The position numbers were made by a program, and so were the translations under genes. A model generated the notes under the pieces. That model saw only the letters and a program-made list of their open reading frames with translations. It searched no databases and was not told the DNA's origin. A stretch of DNA of 20,629 nucleotides. Origin: DATGHS01 sp035307785. GTDB taxonomy: Bacteria; Planctomycetota; Planctomycetia; Gemmatales; Gemmataceae. This document shows, piece after piece, positions 13,449 to 20,629 of the stretch. The stretch's first letter is position 1. Each line of letters opens with the position of its first letter. The stretch lies in NCBI GenBank assembly GCA_035307785.1, contig DATGHS010000328.1:1-20629 (forward strand). Direction: 5' to 3'.

Positions 13449-14180
13449 TCACCGCTTGAGGTTCCAATCCTTGCTTGCATACTTCTGTATCTCGATGGCA
13501 TGCATTCGGCCGGCTTCGGCCGCAAGCCACGCGGACGGCTGCAACGATAGTCCCGTTTGCTGTTCAAAGACTTGCCCGATTCGGCCTGCCATTACTTCGG
13601 GAGCAATCTCTGCATGCGTTAGCTCACGAATGCCCGGCAACGCCGGCGTACTCGCAGATTGCGCCAGCAAGATGGCGCCGTGTTGCAGCAGGGCGCCGCG
13701 TTGCTTGCGTTGCGCGCTGCCGACAATCTTGTGTCCGTTCAAAATCAGATCGCCGGGAGTTTGATGCTGGAAACAGAGCACCGGCCCCAGTTTCTTTGCT
13801 TGGCCGCAGCCGACGGTTTGCGGTTCGACGCCAAACCAACTCAGCGCGTCGGCAATGATATCGTGCATTCGGCAAAGCCACGGTTGGCCGCGCGGCTGCC
13901 ATGGACTGCCGGCCGGCAAGGCCAGCGCGTAGGTCAACTCGCGATCATGCACAAGCGTGGCGCCGCCAGACGGGCGGCGGACGAAGGGTAGCGCTCGCAA
14001 AAGGGGATCGGTTTCGCGAACCGAATGCGGCTGAAAGTAACCGAGGCTGAGCGTGGCGGGCTGCCAGGTGTAGAACCGCAACGACGGCAGGCCGGCGACG
14101 GCGGCTTCCAGCGTCACTTCATCCGCGGCCATGTTGCTGGGGCCATCGCGAACTTCCAGCGGCAGCAGACGCACGATCAT
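13449..14180 (-). CDS. Lipoyl/octanoyl transferase of the LipM/LplA family
   Basis: This 243-aa enzyme attaches lipoyl or octanoyl groups to protein lysines. RRPSGGATLVHDRELTYA (from about residue 68), an NGHKIVGSAQRKQRGALLQHG stretch with Lys151, and the overall length match the biotin/lipoate protein-ligase fold. Cys136 in VLCFQHQTPGD is at the position of the acyl-accepting cysteine of LipM-type octanoyltransferases. I therefore favour LipM over an ATP-dependent LplA, though both share the other motifs. Its ATG overlaps the gcvPB stop by 3 nt within an ATGA sequence, so it is the last gene of the gcv operon and translationally coupled. GcvH, encoded upstream in the operon, is the obvious substrate. 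Confidence 0.88.
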   Translation of the reverse strand: MIVRLLPLEVRDGPSNMAADEVTLEAAVAGLPSLRFYTWQPATLSLGYFQPHSVRETDPLLRALPFVRRPSGGATLVHDRELTYALALPAGSPWQPRGQPWLCRMHDIIADALSWFGVEPQTVGCGQAKKLGPVLCFQHQTPGDLILNGHKIVGSAQRKQRGALLQHGAILLAQSASTPALPGIRELTHAEIAPEVMAGRIGQVFEQQTGLSLQPSAWLAAEAGRMHAIEIQKYASKDWNLKR

Positions 14181-15640
14181 GATTTCGACGTGGCCGCTTC
14201 CCAGCGCAGCCTCGGCTCCTTGGCCGCGCGAGCCTCATCGGGCCGGCTGATTTCCAGCGTGTGCGGCGCTTTCTGTAAATAGGCCGCGTCTTCCTCGATG
14301 ATTTGGAGCAAGACTTCGGCAAAGCGGTCGAGGGTCTCCTTGCTTTCTGTTTCCGTTGGCTCGATCATCAGGGCTTCCGGCACCACAAGCGGGAAGTAGA
14401 TGGTCGGGGCGTGGAAGCCGAAGTCCAGGAGCCGCTTGGCGATCTCCATGGCGCTGATGCGCTTTTCCTTCCGCAATTGCCGGGCCGAGGCAACGAACTC
14501 GTGCATGCAGCGGTCGCCAAGCGGCACCTCGACCTTCTGCTTGATCTTGGCCAGCAGGTAATTGGCGTTCAGCACCGCATTCTCGCTGAGCGACTTCAAG
14601 CCGTCGGGGCCGAGGGTGCGGATGTAGCAATAGCCACGGACCAAGATGCCGATGTTGCCGCCAAAGGTTCGGACGCGGCCGATCGACTTGGGCCGGTCGT
14701 AATCGAGCCGGTAGCGGTCGCCCTCTTTTGCCACAAGCGGGATCGGCAGATACGGCGCCAGGTGCTTGCGGACGGCGATGGGGCCGGAGCCGGGGCCGCC
14801 CGCGCCATGCGGGCCGGTGAAGGTTTTGTGTACGTTGTAATGCTGCATGTCGGCCCCGAAATCGCCGGGGCGCGTGTAGCCAAGAATCGCGTTCATGTTC
14901 GCGCCGTCGAGATAGACCAACCCGCCGACGGCGTGCAGCATCTCGCTGATCAAGCCGATCTGCGTTTCGAACAGGCCAAGCGTGTTAGGATTGGTGATCA
15001 TGAACACGGCCGTGCGGTCGTCGAGCTTCGACTTCAGGTCTTGGAGGTCGACCAGGCCCTTCGCGTTGCTTTTGATGGTGACGGCCTGGAAACCGGCCAA
15101 CGCGGCGCTGGCCGGGTTGGTCCCGTGCGCACTATCGGGAATGAGGACGCGCTTGCGTTCCGTTTCGCCGCGATCACGGAAATAGGCGGCCGCCACGAGC
15201 AATGCCGTCAATTCCCCCTGAGCCCCGGCAGCAGGCTGAAGCGAGACGGCGTCGAGTCCGGAAATCTCGGCCAGGTAATTCTGCATCTCGTAGAGCAGGG
15301 CGAGCATGCCCTGTATGGTCTCCTCATCTTGGAGAGGATGCAGTTGGGCCATGCCGGGTAGCGCTGCGAGCCGCTCGTGCCGTTTGGGGTTGTACTTCAT
15401 GGTGCACGAACCGAGCGGATAGAAATTCGTGTCGATCGACATGTTCCGTGCCGACAGATTCGTGAAGTGCCGGATCAGGTCGATCTCGCCGACTTCCGGC
15501 AACGGCGGCGGGGCGTCAGCTAATGCCGAGGCGGGCAGCAAGTTGCCTACGGTCGGCACATCGGAGGCGGGCAGCATATGGCAACGCCGGCCCGGGCGGC
15601 TGATTTCGAAAAGGAGATCGGTAGATTGGGTATTATTCAT
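14177..15640 (-). CDS. gcvPB: Glycine dehydrogenase (decarboxylating) subunit 2, GcvPB
   Basis: This is the PLP-binding half of the split P-protein, which decarboxylates glycine and passes the aminomethyl group to lipoyl-GcvH. It has 487 aa, as usual for the subunit. The N-terminal region carries LSARNMSIDTNFYPLGSCTMKYNP; the PLP site is HYNVHKTFTGPHGAGGPGSGP with Lys272 as Schiff-base lysine. The chain also shows SAHGTNPASA, a TNPNTLGLFE region and VYLDGANMNA. The start at ATG 15640 lies 7 nt after the gcvPA stop, and a weak GAGAG site precedes it. It is translationally coupled to the lipoyl transferase gene at its 3' end. Confidence 0.97.
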   Translation of the reverse strand: MNNTQSTDLLFEISRPGRRCHMLPASDVPTVGNLLPASALADAPPPLPEVGEIDLIRHFTNLSARNMSIDTNFYPLGSCTMKYNPKRHERLAALPGMAQLHPLQDEETIQGMLALLYEMQNYLAEISGLDAVSLQPAAGAQGELTALLVAAAYFRDRGETERKRVLIPDSAHGTNPASAALAGFQAVTIKSNAKGLVDLQDLKSKLDDRTAVFMITNPNTLGLFETQIGLISEMLHAVGGLVYLDGANMNAILGYTRPGDFGADMQHYNVHKTFTGPHGAGGPGSGPIAVRKHLAPYLPIPLVAKEGDRYRLDYDRPKSIGRVRTFGGNIGILVRGYCYIRTLGPDGLKSLSENAVLNANYLLAKIKQKVEVPLGDRCMHEFVASARQLRKEKRISAMEIAKRLLDFGFHAPTIYFPLVVPEALMIEPTETESKETLDRFAEVLLQIIEEDAAYLQKAPHTLEISRPDEARAAKEPRLRWEAATSKS

Positions 15641-15647
15641 GCAACTC

Positions 15648-17006
15648 TCAACGTTCCGAAAGGATCTTTTTGTACGCCGAAGCTAGCCCGTCGATTTCAT
15701 TCTTCGTGCGCTTCTCGGTGACGGCTATCGTCAAGCAATCCTTCCATTGAGCATACCATTGTGCCAACGGCAGGCCCGCAAGATAGCTCGCAGTACGCAA
15801 TTTCGCCAACAGCTTGGGGGCGTCGCCCTTCACCCGCACCGTGAATTCCTTGAAAAACGGCCGCGAAAATGCAATCTGCACGCCAGGAATCTTCGCCAAT
15901 TCCGCGGCGGCATAGTGCGCTTTCCGCAGGCACAGCTCCGCCGTCTCCTTCAAGCCCTGTGGGCCAAGCGCGCTTAGAAACACCGCGGCCCGCAGTGCGA
16001 AAAGACCCTGGTTCGTGCAGATGTTGCTGGTCGCTTTCTCTCGGCGAATGTGCTGCTCGCGCGTTTGCAGTGTGAGCACCCAGCAGCGCTTGCCGTTGCG
16101 GTCCACGGTTTGCCCGACGAGCCGGCCGGGAATTTGCCGCACGAATTCCTTTCGGCACGACATGATGCCGAGGTACGGCCCGCCGTAGCTCATGGGCGTG
16201 CCGAGGGTGTGGCCTTCGGCCACGGCGATGTCGGCTCCGTAATCGCCGGGCCGCTTCAGCAATCCCAGGCTGATCGGGTCGAAGCACGTGATGAAGAGTG
16301 CTTTATTGGCGTGCGCGATCTGGCCAAGCGCATCCACTTCTTCAAGGTTGCCGAAGAAATTCGGATGCTGAACTACCACGCAGACCGTATCGGCATTGAT
16401 CGCTTTCTTCAAATCATCCGGGTCGAGAAATCCGTTCTTCGTCGGCAATGTGACCAGTTCGAGGGGCAGATTCGCCAGGTAGGTCGCCAAGACCTGCCGG
16501 TACTCGGGATGCAGGCTCTCCGGCACCAGCACTTTGCCATGGCGATTGGTGATGTTCATCGCCATTAGTACCGCTTCGGCGACGGCGCTGCCGCCGTCGT
16601 ACAAGCTGGCATTGGCCACATCCATGCCGGTCAATTGACAAATCAGCGTTTGGTATTCGAAAAACGCCTGCAAGCTGCCTTGGCTCGCTTCAGCCTGGTA
16701 CGGAGTGTAGGCGGTGTAGAACTCGCTTCGCCCGGCAATCGCGTCTACCACCGCTGGGATGAAATGATCGTAGCTGCCGCCGCCGAGGAAGCAGACGGCA
16801 TCGTTGGCCGACGTGCTCCGGGCCGATAGCTCCGCCATGTGCCGCGTTAACTCCATCTCCGATAGGGCAGCGGGAATCTGCAACGGCCGCTGCAACTGCA
16901 ACTCGGAGGGAATCTGCGCGAAAAGCTCATCGGTCGATTTGGCCCCAATCGCGGCCAGCATCTCCTGCCGGTCCTGGGGAGTGTTCAGAATATACGCCTC
17001 GGACAA
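15648..17006 (-). CDS. gcvPA: Glycine dehydrogenase (decarboxylating) subunit 1, GcvPA
   Basis: This is the other half of the split P-protein, which has the same fold as GcvPB but no PLP lysine. It forms a heterotetramer with GcvPB in the known two-subunit enzymes. The family opening YILNTPQDRQEMLAAIG is present, followed by the signature ELSARSTSANDAVCFLGGGSYDHFIPAVV, TAYTPYQAEASQGSLQAFFEYQT and EGHTLGTPMSYGGPYLG. I start it at TTG 17006, giving 452 aa, because GGAGG at 17012-17016 is spaced 5 nt from this codon and the product then begins MSEAYILN. An upstream TTG at 17030 would overlap gcvH. Non-ATG starts are less common, but no ATG is available nearby. Confidence 0.95.
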   Translation of the reverse strand: MSEAYILNTPQDRQEMLAAIGAKSTDELFAQIPSELQLQRPLQIPAALSEMELTRHMAELSARSTSANDAVCFLGGGSYDHFIPAVVDAIAGRSEFYTAYTPYQAEASQGSLQAFFEYQTLICQLTGMDVANASLYDGGSAVAEAVLMAMNITNRHGKVLVPESLHPEYRQVLATYLANLPLELVTLPTKNGFLDPDDLKKAINADTVCVVVQHPNFFGNLEEVDALGQIAHANKALFITCFDPISLGLLKRPGDYGADIAVAEGHTLGTPMSYGGPYLGIMSCRKEFVRQIPGRLVGQTVDRNGKRCWVLTLQTREQHIRREKATSNICTNQGLFALRAAVFLSALGPQGLKETAELCLRKAHYAAAELAKIPGVQIAFSRPFFKEFTVRVKGDAPKLLAKLRTASYLAGLPLAQWYAQWKDCLTIAVTEKRTKNEIDGLASAYKKILSER

Positions 17007-17026
17007 GGAAACCTCCAGATTCAATC

Positions 17027-17413
17027 TCAATGCCCTGAAGACTCGATCTGCTTCTGATATTGTTCGTAGCTGAGCAAGTGCGCTGTCGAAGTGCCGGGCT
17101 GCATGCGGATTTTGACGAGCCAGCCTGCGCCGAAAGGGTCGTTCTTGATCGTTTCCGGGTCATCGACCAGCTTCTCATTTACGGCCGAAATCGTGCCGGC
17201 CACCGGGGCGTAAATGTCGCTTACGGCCTTCACCGTTTCGACCTCGCCAAAGGGGCCTTCTTGCTTCACGGCGTCGCCGACCTTGGGCAACTTCAGGTAC
17301 GTTATGTCCTGCAACTGCTCCGCCGCAAAGCTGGTGATGCCCACGGTGCAGGTATCGCCTTCGAGCTGCGCCCATTCGTGTGTTGGCGAATACTTGAGCT
17401 TCGACAAATCCAT
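17027..17413 (-). CDS. gcvH: Glycine cleavage system H protein
   Basis: This 128-aa lipoyl-carrier protein shuttles the aminomethyl group between the P, T and L proteins. The lipoyl site is GEVETVKAVSDIYAP with Lys62, equivalent to the lipoylated lysine of the family. The N-terminal part has YSPTHEWAQLEGDTCTVGITSFAAEQL, and the C-terminal helix region includes NDPFGAGWLVKIRM, both typical. The length is normal. The start at ATG 17413 has GGAG about 8 nt upstream; it is 19 nt downstream of gcvT. Lipoylation is probably carried out by the transferase encoded at the end of this operon. Confidence 0.97.
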   Translation of the reverse strand: MDLSKLKYSPTHEWAQLEGDTCTVGITSFAAEQLQDITYLKLPKVGDAVKQEGPFGEVETVKAVSDIYAPVAGTISAVNEKLVDDPETIKNDPFGAGWLVKIRMQPGTSTAHLLSYEQYQKQIESSGH

Positions 17414-17432
17414 GGAATCATCTCCGTGAGCG

Positions 17433-18509
17433 TTATTTCTTTCTCTCGTAAAACGGCAATTTCACCACGGTTGCCGACATGCGGTCGCCGCGGATATCGA
17501 CTTCCAGCCTGGTTCCTACCGCCGCGCTGGTGGGCTCGACATACGCCATTGCGATCGACTTTTGCAAGGTGGGGCCGAAGCTGCCGCTTGTCACCTTTCC
17601 GACTTCCCTGGATCCGCTCCAGACGCCGCAGCCTTCGCGCGCGGCTCGCTTGCCTTCGAGTTCAAGACCAACACGAACCGGACGCGGTAGTTTTTGCAGT
17701 TGTTCCAGCGCCGCCCGGCCAATGAAATCGCCCTTGTCCAATTTTACCGCCCAAGCGAGGCCGGCTTGCAAAGGATCAATGGTTTCCGTCAATTCGTGGC
17801 CGTATAAGGGCATCGCAGCTTCGAGCCGCAACGTGTCGCGCGCTCCGAGGCCGCAGGGTTTGGCGCCGCGCGCCACCACGTCTTGCCACAATTCGACCGC
17901 CGCTGCCTTGCTAATCATGACTTCGATGCCGTCTTCGCCGGTGTAGCCGGTGCGGCTCACCACGCATTGCTTGCCCTTCCATCGTGTCGGGGCGGCATAA
18001 TAATACTTGAGCTGGCTTGCGTCGGCTTCCGTCAGGCCCCGACAGATTTCCAATGCCTTGGGTCCTTGCACGGCGATCATGCAGGAATCCAACGTTTGGT
18101 CCTGCATTTGAACATTCAGGTTTGCCTTGTGCTGATTCAGCCATTCGACAATTTTCAGTCGGTTGGAGGCGTTCACCACCATCGCCCAGCCATATGGCCA
18201 GCGGTAGACGAGCACGTCGTCGCGGACGCCGCCCCTTTCATTGCAGATCAGGCCATAGCGCACCTGGAAGTCTTTCATCGTAGCGGCATTATTCGTAAAC
18301 ACGCGCTGGATCAGGCTGAGCGCATCCGGGCCGCCGAAGGAAAGCCGGCCCATGTGCGAGATGTCGAAAAGCCCGGCCGCTGTCCGCACCGCGTTATGCT
18401 CGTCGATAATACCGGTGTATTGCACCGGCATTTCCCAGCCGCCGAACTCCACCATCTTCGCCTTCTTGGCGACGTGCCAGTCGTACAGTGGAGTGCGGAG
18501 ATTGGCCAC
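17433..18509 (-). CDS. gcvT: Glycine cleavage system aminomethyltransferase (T protein)
   Basis: This tetrahydrofolate-dependent enzyme releases ammonia and forms methylene-THF from aminomethyl-GcvH. Started at GTG 18509, it has 358 aa, the usual size. Conserved segments include RTPLYDWHVAKKAKMVEFGGWEMP, GLFDISHMG, NERGGVRDDVLVYR with the Asp pair that holds the catalytic aspartate, RTGYTGEDGIEV, and CGLGARDTLRLEAAMPLYGHEL. The frame is open as far as 18605, but that extension runs into an inverted-repeat element and lacks family similarity, so I reject it. A cGAGG sequence about 9 nt before GTG 18509 supports this start. It is the first gene of the gcv operon. Confidence 0.94.
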   Translation of the reverse strand: MANLRTPLYDWHVAKKAKMVEFGGWEMPVQYTGIIDEHNAVRTAAGLFDISHMGRLSFGGPDALSLIQRVFTNNAATMKDFQVRYGLICNERGGVRDDVLVYRWPYGWAMVVNASNRLKIVEWLNQHKANLNVQMQDQTLDSCMIAVQGPKALEICRGLTEADASQLKYYYAAPTRWKGKQCVVSRTGYTGEDGIEVMISKAAAVELWQDVVARGAKPCGLGARDTLRLEAAMPLYGHELTETIDPLQAGLAWAVKLDKGDFIGRAALEQLQKLPRPVRVGLELEGKRAAREGCGVWSGSREVGKVTSGSFGPTLQKSIAMAYVEPTSAAVGTRLEVDIRGDRMSATVVKLPFYERKK

Positions 18510-18533
18510 GGCCGATGCCTCGAAGAAGCTCTT

Positions 18534-18611
18534 TGTAGGGTGGGTAGAGCAGGATGCGGAACCCACCGATCCCGCGCAGGTGAATTTGCGCTGCGCCCCA
18601 CCCACCCTGCA
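18534..18611. repeat. 78-bp inverted-repeat element (REP/MITE-like, GTAGGGTGGG ends)
   Basis: TGTAGGGTGGG (18534-18544) and CCCACCCTGCA (18601-18611) are inverted repeats with one mismatch. The middle includes further matching pieces such as GAACCCACC. The sequence resembles GTAGGGTGGG palindromic elements that I recall from several bacterial phyla. It lies in the leader just upstream of the gcvT start and could form a stable hairpin in the mRNA. Confidence 0.65.
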
Positions 18612-18707
18612 GGATTTGCGGTTAGTCGAAATACTATCGTATTGCAGATGATTCGGCTTGCCAGACGCGTTGCGTTAATTGTGCCGGTTCGGTAGCATGC
18701 CAGCAGC

Positions 18708-18730
18708 GCAACGCTTCTGCGAAGCGTCGC
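18708..18730. repeat. Short perfect hairpin in the divergent gcvT/peptidase region
   Basis: ACGCTTC (18711-18717) and GAAGCGT (18721-18727) form a 7-bp stem around a 3-nt loop, with two further outer pairs after a mismatch. It lies just before the M28 peptidase start. It might be an operator or simply a leader hairpin; no -10/-35 pair in this region is convincing on either strand. Confidence 0.35.
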
Positions 18731-18751
18731 CAACCAATGAAGGATTTACGC

Positions 18752-19927
18752 ATGTTTTCAATTCTCGCCCTCAGCCTCGCGCTTTCCGCTGATCCGTTTC
18801 CCTACGAGAAGGAAGAAGCCGAACTTTCGGAAGAAATCCGCGTGGAGGAACTGAAGGCCCATGTATATCGACTGTCTTCACCGGAGTTTATGGGCCGAGC
18901 CGGACCTGGCGCTGCCCGTTCCGCTAAGCACATTGCCGGCATCTTCGAGCAACTGAAGCTGAAGCCCGCTTTCGGCGACTCGTATGTTCAGCAGATTCCG
19001 TGGAAGCTCAAGAACTCCGACAACAAAGAGCCTAGCATCGTGGGCCAAAATGTGGCGGCGATTCTGCCCGGTAGCGACCCGCAGCTGAAGGATGAATGGA
19101 TCTTGCTCACTGCCCACTTCGATCACCTGGGCAAGCGCGGCGACAAACTTTACGCCGGGGCCGATGATGATGCCAGCGGCATGGCCATGCTGCTGGAAGT
19201 AGCCGAGCGCTTTGCGCTGCAGAAACACAAACCGAAGCGGACCATCGTCTTCGTTGCCTTCGACCAGGAAGAGACTGGGTTGCTCGGTTCCACGCACTTC
19301 GCTGCCAATCCGCCGATGGACCTTAAGATGCTCAAGGCGTTTATCACCGCCGACATGATCGGCCGTTCGATGGCCGGGGTGATGGATGAGTATGTGTTCG
19401 TGCTCGGCAGCGAAAACTCCAAAGAGATGCGGCAACTGTTGGAAGACAACCAGCCGAAGCCGGGACTAAGGGCAGGCCGCGTGGGCACCGACATCATCGG
19501 CACCCGCAGCGACTACGGTCCGTTCCGTGACCGCAAGGTGCCGTTCCTGTTCTTCAGCACGGGTATGCACGAGGATTACCACCAGCCTTCCGACACGCCC
19601 GAGAAAATCGACTACGAAAAACTGAAGCGCATCAGCGACTTTATTCACGACCTAACCGAAAAGCTGACCGACGCGGAAAAGACGCCAACCTGGGCAACAG
19701 ATGGTTTGCCGCCGGATATTGATGAGGTGCGAAGTATTCATGTGTTGCTCACGCGTATTCTCGATAAGCCGAAGGTTTTCCCGCTCAGCGAAAAGCAGCG
19801 AGCGCTGGTGAGTGGCACTGCCGAGCGTCTGCAAGGCATATTGGATCGCGGCAAGGAAACGGTAACCGAACGCACGGCACTGCTGTGGACGGCACGATTG
19901 CTGATGTCGGCTCTGTTTCAACAATAG
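18752..19927 (+). CDS. Secreted M28-family zinc metallopeptidase
   Basis: This 391-aa predicted exported aminopeptidase-like enzyme carries the full set of two-zinc ligands of the M28 family. In numbering from 18752, these are His122 in AHFDHLG, Asp139 in GADDDASG, the base/ligand pair Glu173-Glu174 in DQEETGLLGS, Asp201 in ITADMIGR and His277 in EDYHQPSDT. The N-terminal hydrophobic MFSILALSLALSADP looks like a short signal peptide. I take ATG 18752 because AAGGA (18740-18744) lies 7 nt upstream; ATG 18737 is the alternative and adds only five residues. Residues after about 300 form a helical tail (KLTDAEKTPTW onward) with no known function. It is divergent from the gcv operon. Confidence 0.93.
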   Translation: MFSILALSLALSADPFPYEKEEAELSEEIRVEELKAHVYRLSSPEFMGRAGPGAARSAKHIAGIFEQLKLKPAFGDSYVQQIPWKLKNSDNKEPSIVGQNVAAILPGSDPQLKDEWILLTAHFDHLGKRGDKLYAGADDDASGMAMLLEVAERFALQKHKPKRTIVFVAFDQEETGLLGSTHFAANPPMDLKMLKAFITADMIGRSMAGVMDEYVFVLGSENSKEMRQLLEDNQPKPGLRAGRVGTDIIGTRSDYGPFRDRKVPFLFFSTGMHEDYHQPSDTPEKIDYEKLKRISDFIHDLTEKLTDAEKTPTWATDGLPPDIDEVRSIHVLLTRILDKPKVFPLSEKQRALVSGTAERLQGILDRGKETVTERTALLWTARLLMSALFQQ

Positions 19928-19934
19928 CGGAGCG

Positions 19935-19966
19935 GAAAGCCCAAAGACGGTAGTCCCTGGGCTTTC
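19935..19966. terminator. Inverted repeat downstream of the peptidase gene, weak terminator candidate
   Basis: GAAAGCCCA (19935-19943) and TGGGCTTTC (19958-19966) form a perfect 9-bp stem with a 14-nt loop. It begins 7 bp after the peptidase stop. No T-run follows, so an intrinsic terminator is not clear-cut. Confidence 0.4.
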
Positions 19967-19979
19967 ACGGCTGTATATG

Positions 19980-20008
19980 CTGGCAATCGGCCGGAAAGCA
20001 GTTATACT
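19980..20008 (+). promoter_or_regulatory. Candidate sigma70-type promoter for the FHA gene
   Basis: CTGGCA (19980-19985, four of six to TTGACA) and TATACT (20003-20008, five of six to TATAAT) are 17 bp apart. This is the correct spacing, and it lies in the gap between the peptidase gene and the FHA gene. Confidence 0.4.
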
Positions 20009-20056
20009 GGAAGAAACTGCGGCTTTCCCGGCCGCCGCCCCGGGGGAGGGGCATTC

Positions 20057-20620
20057 ATGCCTGCGCAACTGATTTCCTTGAGTGACGGGCCGAACATCCT
20101 GCTCGATAAGCCGATTCTCCTTCTCGGCCGCCACCCAGAATGCGATATTCAACTCAATTCGCGTAAAGTTTCGCGCCGGCATTGCTGCCTCGCTCAAGTC
20201 AACAAGTATCTCGTCGTTCGCGACCTCGGCAGCACCAACGGCATCCGCATTAACGAGGTGCGCGTGCTGGAAGGCCGGCTCAAGGATGAGGATGAACTAA
20301 CGATCGGCAACTTTCGCTATAAGGTGCGTTGGAGCGACGAAGAGCCTGCCGAAGCACCGCCCGCCGTGTCGGCCGTCAAGCCGCCGCCGGCTGCCGGTAA
20401 GCACCGCGCCGCGCCGCCCGTGCCGGTAAATGAAGATGACGACGAATTGCTCGAATCTTGCGACGAGCCCGTGCCGATCGGCCGCAATCCCCATCTTGCC
20501 GTGCCTGCGCGGCCGGTCCCGATCCGCCCCGGCAATGGCAGTTCCCCTGTCTTTCCCGACGACGTGAATCTGGCTCGCGATTCCGGATCAGTTCCTCCCG
20601 CGGCGAATCCTTCGCATTAG
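20057..20620 (+). CDS. FHA-domain protein with disordered C-terminal tail
   Basis: This 187-aa protein has one forkhead-associated domain at residues 1-92. The phosphothreonine-binding residues are present: Gly24-Arg25 in GRHPECD, Ser39 in SRRH and Asn61 in GSTNG. FHA domains read Thr phosphorylation, usually by Ser/Thr protein kinases, which are numerous in planctomycetes; no kinase gene is in the window. Residues 93-187 are rich in Pro, Ala, Glu and Asp, of low complexity and probably disordered. GGAGG (20045-20049) lies 7 nt before ATG 20057. The gene ends 9 bp before the window end; a partner gene may lie beyond. Confidence 0.93.
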   Translation: MPAQLISLSDGPNILLDKPILLLGRHPECDIQLNSRKVSRRHCCLAQVNKYLVVRDLGSTNGIRINEVRVLEGRLKDEDELTIGNFRYKVRWSDEEPAEAPPAVSAVKPPPAAGKHRAAPPVPVNEDDDELLESCDEPVPIGRNPHLAVPARPVPIRPGNGSSPVFPDDVNLARDSGSVPPAANPSH

Positions 20621-20629
20621 GTCAGAAGC

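Noticed and set aside
14303..15361. 352-codon plus-strand open frame inside gcvPB
   Set aside because: It is the shadow of gcvPB; its content is low-complexity and lacks family features.
18510..18605. N-terminal extension of gcvT
   Set aside because: The extra 32 codons run through the inverted-repeat element, and family similarity starts at residue 33 with RTPLYDWH.
19981..19999. Possible sigma54 promoter (TGGCA...GCA)
   Set aside because: The distance between the GG and GC elements is 14 nt instead of the required 10.

Overview
The window reads as chromosomal DNA from a planctomycete, probably of the Pirellulales/Gemmatales type. The evidence is the moderately GC-rich sequence, a TIGR03067-type secreted protein, a secreted Trp/Gly-rich small protein with a GTWGWDY motif, a porin-like beta-barrel of a type common in that phylum, large secreted proteins with HEAT-like or FG-GAP repeats, and a split P-protein (gcvPA/gcvPB). 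No database search was possible, so the lineage is an inference from recognised families.

Layout. Positions 1-1930 hold an OmpR-type response regulator (5' end outside the window) overlapping its sensor kinase. Next come a small secreted protein (2015-2422) and, converging on it, a beta-barrel outer-membrane protein (3481-2423). About 1 kb without a convincing gene follows (3482-4525). It carries a degenerate tandem repeat and a long imperfect palindrome of the intergenic-repeat type. Two small membrane-protein genes lie on the minus strand (4951-4526 and 5359-5156). A divergent region with a promoter and a dyad then leads into two very large secreted proteins on the plus strand: a 903-aa HEAT-like protein and a 1084-aa metallo-beta-lactamase/FG-GAP fusion.

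The most unusual part is 11573-12831. An enlarged HPr-like phosphocarrier with His15 is followed directly by a protein that joins a complete receiver (REC) domain to a TIR-like domain of the family used as NAD-degrading effectors in CBASS/Pycsar defence. A receiver controlling a TIR-like effector, next to an HPr-like protein, suggests a phosphorylation-gated effector. This is the best candidate for an undescribed system here.

After a TIGR03067 protein (12948-13394) comes a compact minus-strand glycine-cleavage operon, in transcription order gcvT, gcvH, gcvPA, gcvPB, and a LipM/LplA-family lipoyl/octanoyl transferase. All are tightly spaced or overlapping. The last gene plausibly provides the lipoyl group on GcvH Lys62. 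A 78-bp inverted-repeat element sits just upstream of gcvT. Divergent from this operon is a secreted M28 metallopeptidase (18752-19927), followed by an FHA-domain protein (20057-20620) with a disordered tail.
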